Assembly (NCBI GenBank): GCA_950295325.1
Contig: OX485803.1
Span: forward strand, 30,557,554-30,621,553
Length of the DNA stretch: 64,000 nucleotides
Source of the DNA: Polytrichum commune
Lineage: Eukaryota > Streptophyta > Polytrichopsida > Polytrichales > Polytrichaceae
Direction: 5' to 3'
Part shown: positions 50,527-62,500 of the stretch, in pieces
Layout: every line of letters starts with the position of its first letter
How positions within the stretch are numbered: position 1 is the stretch's first letter
Translations under genes and position numbers: made by a program
Notes under the pieces: generated by a model
Seen by the model: only the letters and a program-made list of their open reading frames with translations
The model's database searches: none
What the model was told of the DNA's origin: nothing

Positions 50527-50773
50527 TTGAGCATACCTCTCATCCGTCCAACAGAAAACCTCGACCATGTATAGGTTTGTCAACGATCCATATATATCAA
50601 ATGACTCAGACCACACTGTTTATTGATCTTTGACATTCATCCCGGTGTCGAATCAACCCAACATCGTAACCTTCGGCTGACATACTATTTCAAGGCTTTT
50701 ATGTTGGATGAATGAGATATGCTCGTATACAACAATCCCCCCTCTCTCTCTCTCCATTATTGATTCCTTTTAA

Positions 50774-51168
50774 GAGCATCCTCAGTCGATCTAGGTAAAG
50801 CTCACTGCAAACCAAGACCTATCTTGCTTAAAATTGCTCAAAATTTAGAGGGAGTGCACCAAATCTTGCTTAAAAATGGACAGATCCTCCCACACTCCCT
50901 CTAAATGTCAAAAATTTGGAGGGAGTGTGGGAGGATCTTTCCATTTTAAAGCAAGATTTGGTGCACTCCCTCTAAATTTTGAAAATGTGGTGTTTTCAAT
51001 GAGGGATTTCACCTACATCAAATTTTTACAATTCTTTTTTCTTGAGAAATATCTCACGTTTATTTAGGTGTGCTTCTAATGATGGTAATTTCAGTTTCTA
51101 ATTTTAGGTCAGTCAAAAGATAGGTTTTGGTTTGCAGTGAGCTTTACCTAGATCGACTGAGGATGCTC
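50774..51168. mobile_element. 395-bp hairpin MITE, PIF/Harbinger-like
   Basis: TAA flanks it at 50771-50773 and 51169-51171. The long terminal inverted repeats begin GAGCATCCTCAGTCGATCTA and extend for about 50 bp. Inside, arms of about 68 bp (about 50838-50906 and 50913-50981) form a second, nearly perfect hairpin containing GGGAGTGCACCAAATCTTGC. The left duplication copy has an uninterrupted site at about 22507-22520 (CTTTTCACAACC), confirming insertion. Confidence 0.85.
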
Positions 51169-51825
51169 TAACAACCATTCCAACAACCATCAACCACCAC
51201 CACCACCACCCAATCTCCTAATATCATATTCACGCCTCATACACGCTATGCATATCTAGCCAAAGAATGTTCCCTAGTGGATCATTGAAGTAGGTGAACT
51301 ATAAACGTGACTCCTAACATGTGTGACATAGCCAACGTTTTCTAAACCATAGCATGTGACCCTTCATTTCAAAACGGAAAGCTATGAATGTTGTATACCA
51401 ATGCTTAATTATCCAAGAAAAGCATTTGGTTGTATAGGCTCACATGCCTTTCCCATGGCATCATATGTTGGTATACAACAGGCAATCTCAAGAGCGATCC
51501 CAAAACAAAGAGTCCAAGATCCTTAGAGCTCTTCGTGACCATTACTTTCTTGCATCCCCTTCTTCTTCTTCTTCTTCTTCTTTTGGAAACTTTCATTTAT
51601 GAGCACGACGTGACGTATCCCACTTCCAAGCCAAAAAGATTCAGAAAATTAAAAAAAAAACGCAAAAGGGGATATTTTAAAACCATGGAAATCTATGTGA
51701 GTCATGGCAAGTGAAATAAAGGGGAAGCCATACCCCGACAACAACACGGCTTACGTGCCAAAAATAAGTGCACACAACACAACCCCTTTTCCGATCGGAT
51801 ATTTGCGGTGACTAACTATCGTACA

Positions 51826-52887
51826 TAGGCCACTTACCACTCACAACCACTAACCGTGCACTTTACCGTGCACTTCACCGTTCACTTTTAATCTCGACCG
51901 TCCAATCTCCGTGCTTCCATGGTAATTTTGAATCTTTTTATGATTGAACAGTTAAGGAAATTGAAGTGGGAGCTCAAAAATGTTACATTTCAAGATTTAG
52001 AAGCAAATGCAAAGAGAATAAGCATCAAACAAACAATATTGATGCTCCAAGGTGGATCAATTTTCTCGTCAAATTCCAATGACAAGTAAGACAATATTTT
52101 CAATTTGATTATGTAAACTTGATTTTTGCTTCATTGTATGTCACGTATGTTAGTATGTCAACCTCTCAATTTTTACTAGCATTATTGATTTTCAAATATT
52201 CGATTTTGTATGTTGTTACAGGAACAATGTCCATCAACAAGAAGACCTTTCCAACATCTTGAAGATTCCTTCATTCCCTAAAGCTTCTAGAAGAAAACCT
52301 AAGAATCCTAAAAGATTGAATCCTCATGGAAAATGCTTAACTTCACAAACATATACTTTGGAAAGGCAAAGAGTTGCAAACGAGTTGGAAGATGAGTTTA
52401 ACAAGCAAGAAGAGAAGAAGGAAAGAAGAGCAAACCTTGCAAAAGCGAAGAATGATGAAAAAATCTGGAAGCAGCTTGAAAGGGAGAAGGTAGCAGAACT
52501 GAAGAAGAAAGAAAAACAAAAATGCCCAACAGAAAATAAGGTTGAGAAAAAACAAGAAATGAGGCTTAAAAGCCAACAACGTCCAACAGTCGTGTTTGCC
52601 AAAAAAAAAGAGCTTCTTTTGTAATGTCTCTAGCAAAAGTTGAATGAACATTGATAGTGCACGGTTAGTGGTTAAGGTAGTTAATTTCCAATGCCCAATA
52701 CAGTTGTATAAAGAACTATGAAAAGGTCATGATTTTTCAATAAAAATTTCCATTTTACTTTTCAACACTAATATTAAGTGAACCATTAATTTAATTCAAA
52801 TACCAAATTTGGAAAATTTTGCTACCCACCTCAAAAAATAAAACATCAAAGTCAAATGTGCACGGTTAGTAGCATGCCTACGATAAC
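51826..52887 (+). mobile_element. TIR element carrying a two-exon gene
   Basis: The left end starts ATCGTACATAGGC and soon holds CACTAACCGTGCAC. The right end, inverted, starts ATCGTAGGCATGC and holds CTAACCGTGCAC. A further inverted copy of the GTGCACGGTTAGTGG motif lies at about 52659. The flanks AACT may be a 4-bp target duplication, but the comparison with related copies is not clean. Related spacer copies at 23100-23135 and 53310-53335 lack it, so it is an insertion. Superfamily not assigned. Confidence 0.65.
51940..52624 (+). CDS. Unknown Lys/Glu-rich coiled-coil protein, two exons, inside a TIR element
   Basis: Exon 1 is 51940-52085 and exon 2 is 52222-52624, with GTAAGA donor, TTGTTACAG acceptor and matching phase, giving 182 residues. 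The N-terminal part (MIEQLRKLKWELKNVTFQDL) is helical-looking. The C-terminal half, from about residue 90, is a highly charged Lys/Glu/Arg stretch (about residues 105-165) likely to form a coiled coil and reach the nucleus, ending FAKKKELLL. No catalytic motif of a transposase is visible. It may be an accessory protein of the element or a captured host gene fragment. The frame has no stop or shift. I do not recognise the family. Confidence 0.5.
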
Positions 52888-55596
52888 TTGGAAGTCAATT
52901 TGCTTTCCATCGATACCAAGCTAGGAATGTTGTACATCGATGCTTATCCGAGAAAAAAGTGTTGGTTTTATAAGCCCACATGCCATTCCCATGGCATAAT
53001 ATGTTGGTATAAACTAGGCAGTCCGAAGAGCGATCCCAAAGCAAAGAGTCCAAGATCCTTAGAGCTCTTCCTGACCATTACTTTATTGCATGTCCTTCTT
53101 CTTTTGGAAACTATAGTTTATTAGCACTATATACACATCCCTCTTCCGAGCCAAACAGATTCAGAAGAAAAAAAAGGGGGGGATACTTTAAAAACAAGGA
53201 AATCCAAGTGAGTCATGGCAAGTGAAATAAAGGGGAAGCCATACCCTGACAACACGGCTTACGTGCAAATGATAATTGCACACAACCCCCTTTCCAATCG
53301 GATATTTGCAGTGACTAACTTGCTTGGAAGTCAATTGCTTTACATCGAGTATGGACAACTATCCACATGTTTGTTCAAGCTCACCTTCATGTGTGGCTTT
53401 CTCTTTGTCGTTGGTGAGAGGGATTTAGTGCATACGTATGTACCTCTCATTCATACAATATAAAAAGTCCAAAATCAACATGTAGACATGAGGCTAGCTT
53501 TGGAATTCGAATTGACGTCAGAATTGACTTCAAAGACCTTGGAAATGTCGAGTCACAGTTGTTCAGAATGAATCAACCACAAACATTTAAGGGGTCAAAT
53601 TTTTAGGTTGGATGTGTGAGAGGTGCGTTAAGTGGAGGTTTGTGACACCTAATGGGGGAGATCTTGAAGGTGAAAACATTGGATATTTTTGTAGTCTAAG
53701 AGCTTGGGGATTGTTATTTACTAACCAAACCAACCCTAATTTGGGGGTAGAGATCATGAACCCTAAGATAACTAAGTTTAAACTGAGATGTATCACCCGT
53801 TAACAAATAAGGGGCATGCCCAGGGGGTGGATTGAGTCTTCATTGGAAACGTAAATGATGGGCATGGGTCACCATGAAATTAAAACCCCTATATATGAGA
53901 GGGTTGTATAGAAGATTAAATGCATATAAACTAACGGCATGCTAGAAAATGAACATGTATTTATACTTGGATTTTCATTTTAATGTCATAAATGCCTCCA
54001 CTCAGTATACAAATTATAAGTCATACATTAACATAAGCCTTTATTACATATAAAGTCTACTTTCACTTTCCAAACGAGAAAGTCATTGAACATTTTTTCA
54101 TCCATAGCATGTAACTCAACAATCGCATCAAGACCTGGGAGGTTGACTCTTCATTGGAAACTTAAATGACGTGCATGGTTCACTTTGAAATGAAACCCCC
54201 TATATACGAGAAGTTTATAGAGACAAAAAACGGCATGCTAGAAAATGAACTCATATGTTTATACCCTTCTTTTTCAATTTAATGTGATAAATGCCTATAC
54301 TGCATATACTGCATATATATTATGGATTAAATAGGCCTTTATTACGTATAAGAATCCACTTGCACTTTCCAAAGAAAAAGTCATTGAATACTTTTTCATT
54401 CTTAGCATGCACTAACTCAACGATTGCGTCAAACAAACAAAGACAAGAGCATAATAATTTAGCCAAGATCAAGAACCAAAACTCAAGGGAGCCCATGAGT
54501 ACTCCAAGAGCCTCCGATTTGTGAAAAGCTATAACCCAAATGCAAATTCTAACAAGATTGGACATGATGGTCATTGAGGAGTCATCAAGGATTGCTACCA
54601 TGTGACACAATGCATGAAAGCATGAATTGAATAAAATTAACACATCTGTTGTCTATTTTTTCTCTAAACCTTAGGGCACCATTTTGCAAATCTATTTTTA
54701 CTTCAAAAACAATACTACCCAATTTAGATGTACGCACTAGAGAAAAATGATGCCTCTCCCTTATGTATACTATGTACGCCAATGCCTCAAATAATACCCC
54801 TTCTTACGCTCACCTTAGTTCGTACGTTATTTGAAGAGTCCACCCCCGGGCATCAAACAAACCAAGACAAAAGCACAATAACTTAGCCTTAATATGTAGA
54901 GCAAAACGCAAGGTAGCCCACGAGTCCTTCAAGAGCCTCATGGGTACAAAACTAGTACTCTAATGCATACCCTAACAAGAATGGATAGGGTAGTCATTGA
55001 GGGACGAACACCATATGTGAACAAATGAACAAGTGAATTAGATGAAACTAACACTGACATTTATTGTCAATATTTTTCTAAACCTTATAATCCCATTCTA
55101 TACATATACATTTACTTCAAAACTGTTGATAGCCTTTTCAAATGTACACAATACCTCAAACAATACCCCTTCTTACACTCACGTTAGTACGTACGTGGTA
55201 TGAAGAGTCTACCCCCCCCCCCCCCCCGGCAAGAAGGGGGGGCATGTAACTTACATCCCCTCGATAGATGATGTGAGCAAAATTCCAAGTAAGATCGTAT
55301 GCAACAAAAGCCTCTCTGCCCATGGTTTGTTGATTACTATTTTAGTGTCCATGGTGTATCAAATTTAGCCAAGCTAACCTGAAACAAGTGTTGGAGACCT
55401 TGAATTACTTAATTGACTTAATATTTCCTAAATAAGCCACAAAAAATTACAAGGGGCAAGTTTTAGTGAGCCCATCTTGGTAGGGATTGTGAACAAAATT
55501 CTAAGTATGATCATATCTGACAATCCCCTCTAGGCCTATGGTTTTGCCACATGCTTTAAACGAATCATTGACCAGCAGGAGCTAGATAACCACTTA

Positions 55597-56095
55597 GGGC
55601 CACTTTACACATGAGCCAAGAGCCGTGACCATGAGATTGTGAGAGCCCAAAAGAACGTGTCCAAAGGCCGTCCCAACACACCTCCAAAATCATGTAGTGT
55701 CGTCACGGATCCTCAAGTGTAGTGTGAGGTCATATGTGATTGGGCCCTCAACCAAATGCTATTTCAATGAATTTCTATTCATGCCAGTCCTCACACATGA
55801 TAAGTTAGAACAAATCGACGGTTGTGAGCATTCAAAGTGCCATGGTCTCCTGGTTTTGTGTTAGGCCTATCTCCAAGAGATGGTTTTTGAAAGTAATCCA
55901 AATGACCACAAAACACGATCCATTCTATGCCATGTAGGAATCCATGTAGACTTTACATCCATCTTGCATTCACATACCCCGTTGGTCCCTCAAGGATAGT
56001 GTGAAGCGAACTTGGACCAGCTCCGCTTTTCCACCAATGAGATGTGCTTGAAGTGTAATGGTCACGGGCTCTCAGTCTCATGTGTGAAGTGGCCC
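55597..56095. mobile_element. Tourist-like MITE, copy 3 (inverted orientation)
   Basis: A clean TTA duplication flanks it (55594-55596 and 56096-56098). Ends are GGGCCACTTTACACATGAG and, inverted, GGGCCACTTCACACATGAG. The left duplication copy has the empty site CCACTTACTAGACG at about 25080-25094. Confidence 0.9.
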
Positions 56096-56712
56096 TTACT
56101 AAACGAATTTGGAGTCTATCACCCCAATTTGGAAGTTCATTTGGCTCAAAATACCACCCCCGCATTCCACAATAGCTATCAACATATTCACCCTACCCCT
56201 CTCCTAAGGTAGATGGGTCTTCATTGGCTTGTTTTCTTAATCAGACCCCTAGATTTGATTAGTATGTAATTTGGTGAGGATCAAAGAATCACAAAGACAC
56301 GTGTTTAAAAGCAACTGGATTACATCTTCAAATATTAATAACTACTCTACACTTAATAATGAAAACAGGTGGGAAAACCTATATATCCAGATAAAAAATC
56401 CGCAAACATGTACTTCCGACAACCATAACTAAACGAGGGGAAGTCCGATTTTCAATCCAGTTTTTGCAAATGTTTCACCTTAGATTTGCCAATGCAAAAC
56501 GAGTTTTGTTGTGTAAATCTAGTCGGTAGCAATTGGAGAACACGAAAAACAAACCAAGTAGCACCCACGTACCTTAGTTCGCCCTCCACCTCGAAAGATG
56601 TTATGAACAATGAACCCCATGACAATCCCCATCAATCTCCCGACGTATAATATTCTTAGGATGTCACCGAAGGCTTTTGGCCCCATTCTATGTCCGGAAG
56701 GCGCTCCGGGAG

Positions 56713-58575
56713 GTGCCTTCCCCGGCACAAAACCTCACCGAGTCTCGCGGAGGCAATTTGTAGTAGTAGTGAAGATGAGCACTGGAAATAGGATAAGTGG
56801 ATGTTGAAACTGTGCAGCTGGGGGAATCATCAGGGGCTTGATGATCGGGAACCTGGCAGAGCATCTTGTTCGTCACGGACTGTTTTTACGCAGGTGACGA
56901 CGGATGACATCACTCTTGCTTGCGTTGCTTCTGATGATCTGTGAGCTTGTGCTACTAAATGTACATATATCGATGTTGTTTGGGATAAAGGTACTTAGTG
57001 CCCATTGACCTTTTCTTTAAAATATGTTATAAGCTCCCACTAGAGGTCGGGAGGTATTCCGGATCCGATAGATTGATCAGAACTTGCGATTTGGCGATAC
57101 CCGATTGGCTGCGGTTTTGTTGACCTTTGATTATATGCTTCATCAAGTTAGTCAGTCATGGAAACGTCGACGAGCGATAAATGAGACCCTGCTACGGCGC
57201 CATAAGAACCTGCTTTGTCCTGAAACCCCAGATTCGGTCCATCGCTGCACATACAAATGGGATACATGTAAGTGTGCTTGCCATGTTTGCGGTGTGCCAG
57301 ACGAGCCAAGAGTGTCACTCATGTCCTCTCACTCATGTCCTCTCAATCTCTGTCTCTCTGTCTCTCTGTCTCTCTGTCTCTCTGTCTCTCTTTAGCTCTT
57401 GTCTTCCATCTAGAGGCACTCACCGTCAATACTTAAAAGATAACTTTCTCACCGGCAGAGAAGAAGCTCTGCTGGTTCTTGAAAAAGCGGGCGGGGCGGG
57501 GCCGGGCAACGGTTGGCATTGAGCGGAGAGTCGGTGAACGGTGGGTTTGAGCCAAAGAGTTGTTCATAGAGACGTGATGCGGTGCAAGAGATTCGCAGCT
57601 CGAAATTAATATGCTGAACTCGAATACAAGCTGGTAGTATTTCAAGTGTCTCTAAGTTGTAGCAGAACTGGATTTGGCTGTTGGTGTTTGGTGGATTCTA
57701 CGATAGCTACAGCGAAATTTATTTGAAGAATTCTGAATGTGTTTTCCCAGTTTTCTGAGACCATCGTTGCAGATGCAAACCGGGAACATGTAATTGAGCA
57801 TGTCATTTTTGTGGTGTGCCAGACGAGTGTCTCTGATTTTTTCTCTCTCACTCTCTATTTCTCTACTTCTTGCCTTCCATCTAGATTCCTTACTCATCGA
57901 CAGAGAAGAGGCACTGTCAGTTCTTGACAACCGGGCGGGGCCGGGCAAACGGTTGGTTGGTATTGAGTGCGGAGTCGGTGGACGGTTTGAGCTAGAGTTG
58001 ATGAGTGGTGTGGATTCAGGGAAGGTCGGTGTGAGTTGCAGAGAGAAAGAGAGGAACGGTGGAGATATGAGTGGCCAGCTGTGTGTTAGAGTGTTCATGG
58101 AGACGCGGTCCGGTGCAAGAAAATCGACGCAGCTCACATTAAAATGCGGATTTACTCGAATACTCGTTAGGAGCGTTTCACACTTCTTTAGGTTCTAGCA
58201 GAATTAGGTTCTGGCTGTTAGTGTCTGGTGGATTTCACGATAACTACAACGAAAGTATCTTGAAGAATTCTCCGTATTTTTTTCTCAGTGTTTGCATTTA
58301 TAACTCGTCGGTCATACTTTGCTTCAAAACCATGAATTCCTGCTTCATGAATTCAGCCGAATCTTTTTTGGATGTGTATCCAAGATACTATATCTTGCGG
58401 TGACAAGAAGTTCGTGACGCTTCCTTTTGAGAGACATCTTCGAGTCTTCCTTCGTCACAACTTGCGAGCACTGGTTCCCCCACGAATCATGCCAAGATGT
58501 CCGCGTTGTTGAATTTGTCACTTGGTCTTTATTTTCCGCTATTTTGTGGAAACTAGACAAGTGTCGTTGGTTCAG
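56713..58575 (+). other. 1.86-kb segment present only in the right copy; contains a 520-bp tandem duplication
   Basis: No counterpart exists between 25708 and 25712 in the left copy. Within it, about 57239-57755 is repeated as about 57761-58290. Both contain GTGTGCCAGACGAG, CTTCCATCTAGA, GGGCGGGGCCGGGCAA and CTTGAAGAATTC-type blocks in the same order. A GTCTCT repeat lies at 57336-57390. Short frames are open on both strands but none is recognised. It may be extra promoter or leader DNA of the ABCB gene, or an insertion; no TIR was found. Confidence 0.6.
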
Positions 58576-59598
58576 GTGTTCAGTGACACAGTAGATACCA
58601 TGTAGTAGCCGTCGCTATACCTCTCTTTCCGCACAAGAATGTTCGCTTCATTGTGTGCTCTTGAATGTCCTCCTCAATTATATTTTTAGTAACATTCGTG
58701 CTAATGCGTCTCTTTGGCCAAACTTCAGTGAGCGCTGTTGTTGCTAACAATTATCGTTCGCTGGTGTGCAAGAGCAATAATGTTATGAATTTGTCAGTAT
58801 TGTAGTCTCTATTTCAGACTAGCTCTACACAGCATTGCTGCTCTTGTGATTCTTCAAATCTTAGCTGAGGTCGCATTTATTCTGAACGTGTCTAACTGTC
58901 ATGCTGATACTGCTAGAGTTATTTAGGCGCATGTATCATCACCAAAACCACCTAAAATGTTACAGTGAAGGTTTTCCCTGTACGTCGAAGTTTGTTCATC
59001 CTGTCCACATTGGCATGTTATACTTTTTTGTATCCAAACTATATAATGCGATATTCACTAAGCAGAATCTTTAGCAGCTTGCTAAAACCATGTAAGGAGG
59101 CTTCTCTAACATGTCTTGCAGTCCTCAAACCTTCAATTATTCTAACCTGTGATATTTTTGATGCAGCGGCACTTGATTTCAAGAATTACAAAGACGGCAT
59201 TGACTTGTGCACTAGCTGTTTTTATTCGCAGCGAGTATTCAGCTACTTAGTTGTCTCTCCGTCCACTGTCCGCTCGTTTACAATTCTAGGCGCAAGAGTT
59301 TGGAAAATTATTTAGAACTGATAGTTGCGCTTCAACCATCTCATTTCAGTAAGCAGCTTCCGTCATAGAGCAGAATCCGTCTCCCAAAAAAAAACCCATC
59401 TTCAAATTATTGAGCTTCCTGAATCAGCGCTTGGCGTCTCTTTGGTATATATCAGGATTTCTTGGACCTAGTTGTATTGGTGATTATCTGAGTCAATTTC
59501 TTACTCTCAACCAACCGGAGAGCACCATGTTCTGATGCAATTGTAAAGCGCGTGATAGACTTGCTGTAAGCTTGTCCCTCATTGCATAAACTTTTACT
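58576..59598 (+). promoter_or_regulatory. Upstream region of the ABCB gene
   Basis: It is conserved with 25712-26728 up to the start codon. The conservation includes a 116-codon open frame (58965-59315). No TATA box can be assigned with confidence. Confidence 0.5.
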
Positions 59599-62500
59599 AT
59601 GGATCATGTAAGGAAGTCAAGGTCGCTCCGAATTTTTGCTGAGGATTCTAAATCTGAGGTACAACTTAGCACGTCAAGAAGCGCAAGACACCACGCGGAG
59701 CATCCGGCACATGATGAGCACCGGGATGATGTACAGCCAATAGAGAATGCTCAGGGCGTCGGTGGTCCAGGGAGGTTTTTTGACGTGGAAGTAAGCGGCG
59801 CTTTGAATGCGGTTGGCTCATTTCGAAGTCAGTCTCAGCGTGTCTATGTATCAGAACTGCCTGACTCTTTACAAGAGAAAATTGTGAGAGATAGTGTCGA
59901 TGAGGACCATAGTCGTCAAGGAGGAAACTTAGACGAAAACGTGGAAAAGGCTCACAAGAAGAATGTTAAAGCTCACAAGAAGAAGAAGGCCTCCATGGCG
60001 AGGCAATCAGTGCCGTACTTGGATCTTTTCAAGTACGCCGATGGACTGGATTATTTTCTAATGTTTTTGGGCACATCGTTTGCTATTCTGGACGGCTTCA
60101 TGTGGCCAACCATTGCATTCGTTCAAAGCCATGTCCTCAACAAATTTGCTAGTCTGGCACTCACTGACCCCGAACTCGCTTATACGAAAGTCTGTCAGGT
60201 ACTTTCTCTTAAAGCCACATTTCGAAGAGTGCTTGTGCAATGTGTTGCTAGGAACAAGATGGACCTCAAAAATTTGAGTAGACACCGTACAGCAGGGAGC
60301 TATTTTGTTAATTTGATGTATGGAGTTGTGCATGGGTTGCTATATGGTATATAATAAAAAGGGAAGAGGCATAAAGGTTTCGAAGTAGACAAGGGTATCG
60401 GTGAGTAAGTAGGACCTCAATTTTCATGCAGGGAACAGGAATAGTGTAATTAAGTTTATAATGTCACGGAACTGGCACCTAGATGCCTCAATACCTGCTC
60501 CACCATAGCCCATAAGCTCGGTTATGCAGGTATAAAGTTCTCCTTGTGTTCATCGTCAAAATATGAAGGCTTACATTCCTCTGGTCAAAAGTAATAAGAA
60601 TTCATTTTCTAGGTCTCTAAAATTACAACCGTTTGTGTATGTGGCCTAACTCGTTTCTGTGTGTTGGTTATTCTTGCAGTACGCGCTAATAATTGTTTAT
60701 GTCGCCATTGTCTCAATGGTAGCATCATATTTTGGTATGGGTCTGCGCATTCTAAGCTTGCCAATTTGCATCCATCTTGTGGATCGACACAATATATCAT
60801 TTATTTCTATCTTTGATTTCTAGTTTTCTTGATTTCATCAGTCTTTTTCAACTTTTCGGTAATCTATGACTTCTGCAGAGAGTGAACAACTTGTTTGAAT
60901 CAGAGCAGTGTTTTTAATTGCTTTCTCAAATCTCGAAGTGCAGAGGTTTGGTGTTGGATGTATACGGGGGAGCGGCAAGCAGGACGTATTCGAGCAAAGT
61001 ATGTGCGTGCAATTCTCCGGCAAGATGTTGGATATTTTGATACTCACAGCAGCAACATGGCCATTGTTGTAGACAGCGTTTCCAGTGACACCTTGCTGAT
61101 CCAAGATGCTATTAGTGAAAAGGTATGGTAATGACATTACTTTCTTTCTGCCTGAGTCTAGGCTTAAAATTCCCACTGAGAAGCAGATTACCGTTTCTGA
61201 ACATAATGTACTCCAATGGATTGCATATGGCCAGCACTTAGACATAGAACATACTTATTTGAACTTTCCCCGCGAGGAGGTCCACATAAGAGTGAGTACA
61301 TGTGATGGTATCAGTAACATGAATCTTTCTGCCCTTTCCACAGGTCGGCAACACAGTGCAGAATGTGGCTTTATTAGTAGGCGGGGTGGTAGTCGGATTG
61401 ACCCTCTGTTGGCGTCTCGCTCTCGCCATTCTCCCTTTCCTCCCATTCTTGTTACTCCCAGGGCTTATGTATGGGCGAGCACTTTTAAGCCTCGCAATTC
61501 AAATACAGGTTGCCTATGGAAAGGCCGGGGTACTAGCAGAGCAAGCCATTTCATCTGTAAGGACAGTATACTCCTTTGTAGGGGAAAAGCGGACTCTCGA
61601 CACTTTTTCCGAATTCTTGGAGTCGACAGTGAAATTGGGGAAGAAGCAGGGGTTGGCTAAAGGACTTGCCATCGGGCTTACTGCTCAAACCTTTTTAATC
61701 TGGGCATTTGTATGCTGGTATGGGACTTATCAAATCGTACACGGATACTCAAAGGGGAGTTCGGTGGTATTTAGTGCGTTCATCATCCTCTATGCTGGCC
61801 TGTAAGCCCACAACACCATTTTTCTTCTCAAAATCTGGCTGTATGTATGATGTCACATGTCACCTTTTGCTACCCCGTAAGAATGTGAAACTCAAGGTAT
61901 TCAATGCACTTTCCCTTTCTTTGGGAAAAGAGAAACGGAAAAAGGCGTCAAACAGTGGTGAGTGCATTTGAAGCCTCTTTCCATTTCTCTTTGATACGTT
62001 TCGAACTTTGAAGCCGTTTCCAGTTACAAAGGCTGACGTGATAGTTATGAAACTACTTCAATTGAATCTGATGGGGCCTATCTTGAGAAGTCTAGTGTTT
62101 TATGATAGCTTGTATCAACCATACTGATTTCCTACATGTTTTTCCATCTCTTGGTGGTAATTGGCAGAGGAGTGGGAAGCATAACACCAAACATTAAGTG
62201 CTTCCTGGAAGGCAGGGTGGCAGCATACCGTATCTTCAAAATGATCGACAGGATACCTGCAATTGATGTGGAGGATTTAAATGGAGAAATACTTGAGAAA
62301 GTACATGGAAATTTGGAATTACGCAATATTGACTTTGCTTATCCTTCTAGGATGGAAGCTCCAATATTCCAAAACTTCAGCTTACAGATTCCTGCAGGTG
62401 ATTATAACTCCCTTACCTCGCATTAGCTTCATTCCAAGGTAATAGTACGGGGTTCTAGAGATAATTTTAGATTGGACCTTAGCGGGAATTAAACTTATTA

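Larger units (their letters stand above)
50553..56712. repeat. Spacer, right copy of the segmental duplication (expanded)
   Basis: It matches 13575-13671 joined to 22396-25708, with extra sequence: the hairpin MITE, the TIR element with the two-exon gene, a Tourist-like MITE, and local tandem duplications. A 430-bp segment is present twice (about 51385-51825 plus 52888-52916, and 52918-53345) where the left copy has one. The roughly 310-bp repeat has units starting near 53823 and 54136, with a further partial copy at about 54840-55210. A run of C lies at 55212-55228. Confidence 0.8.
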
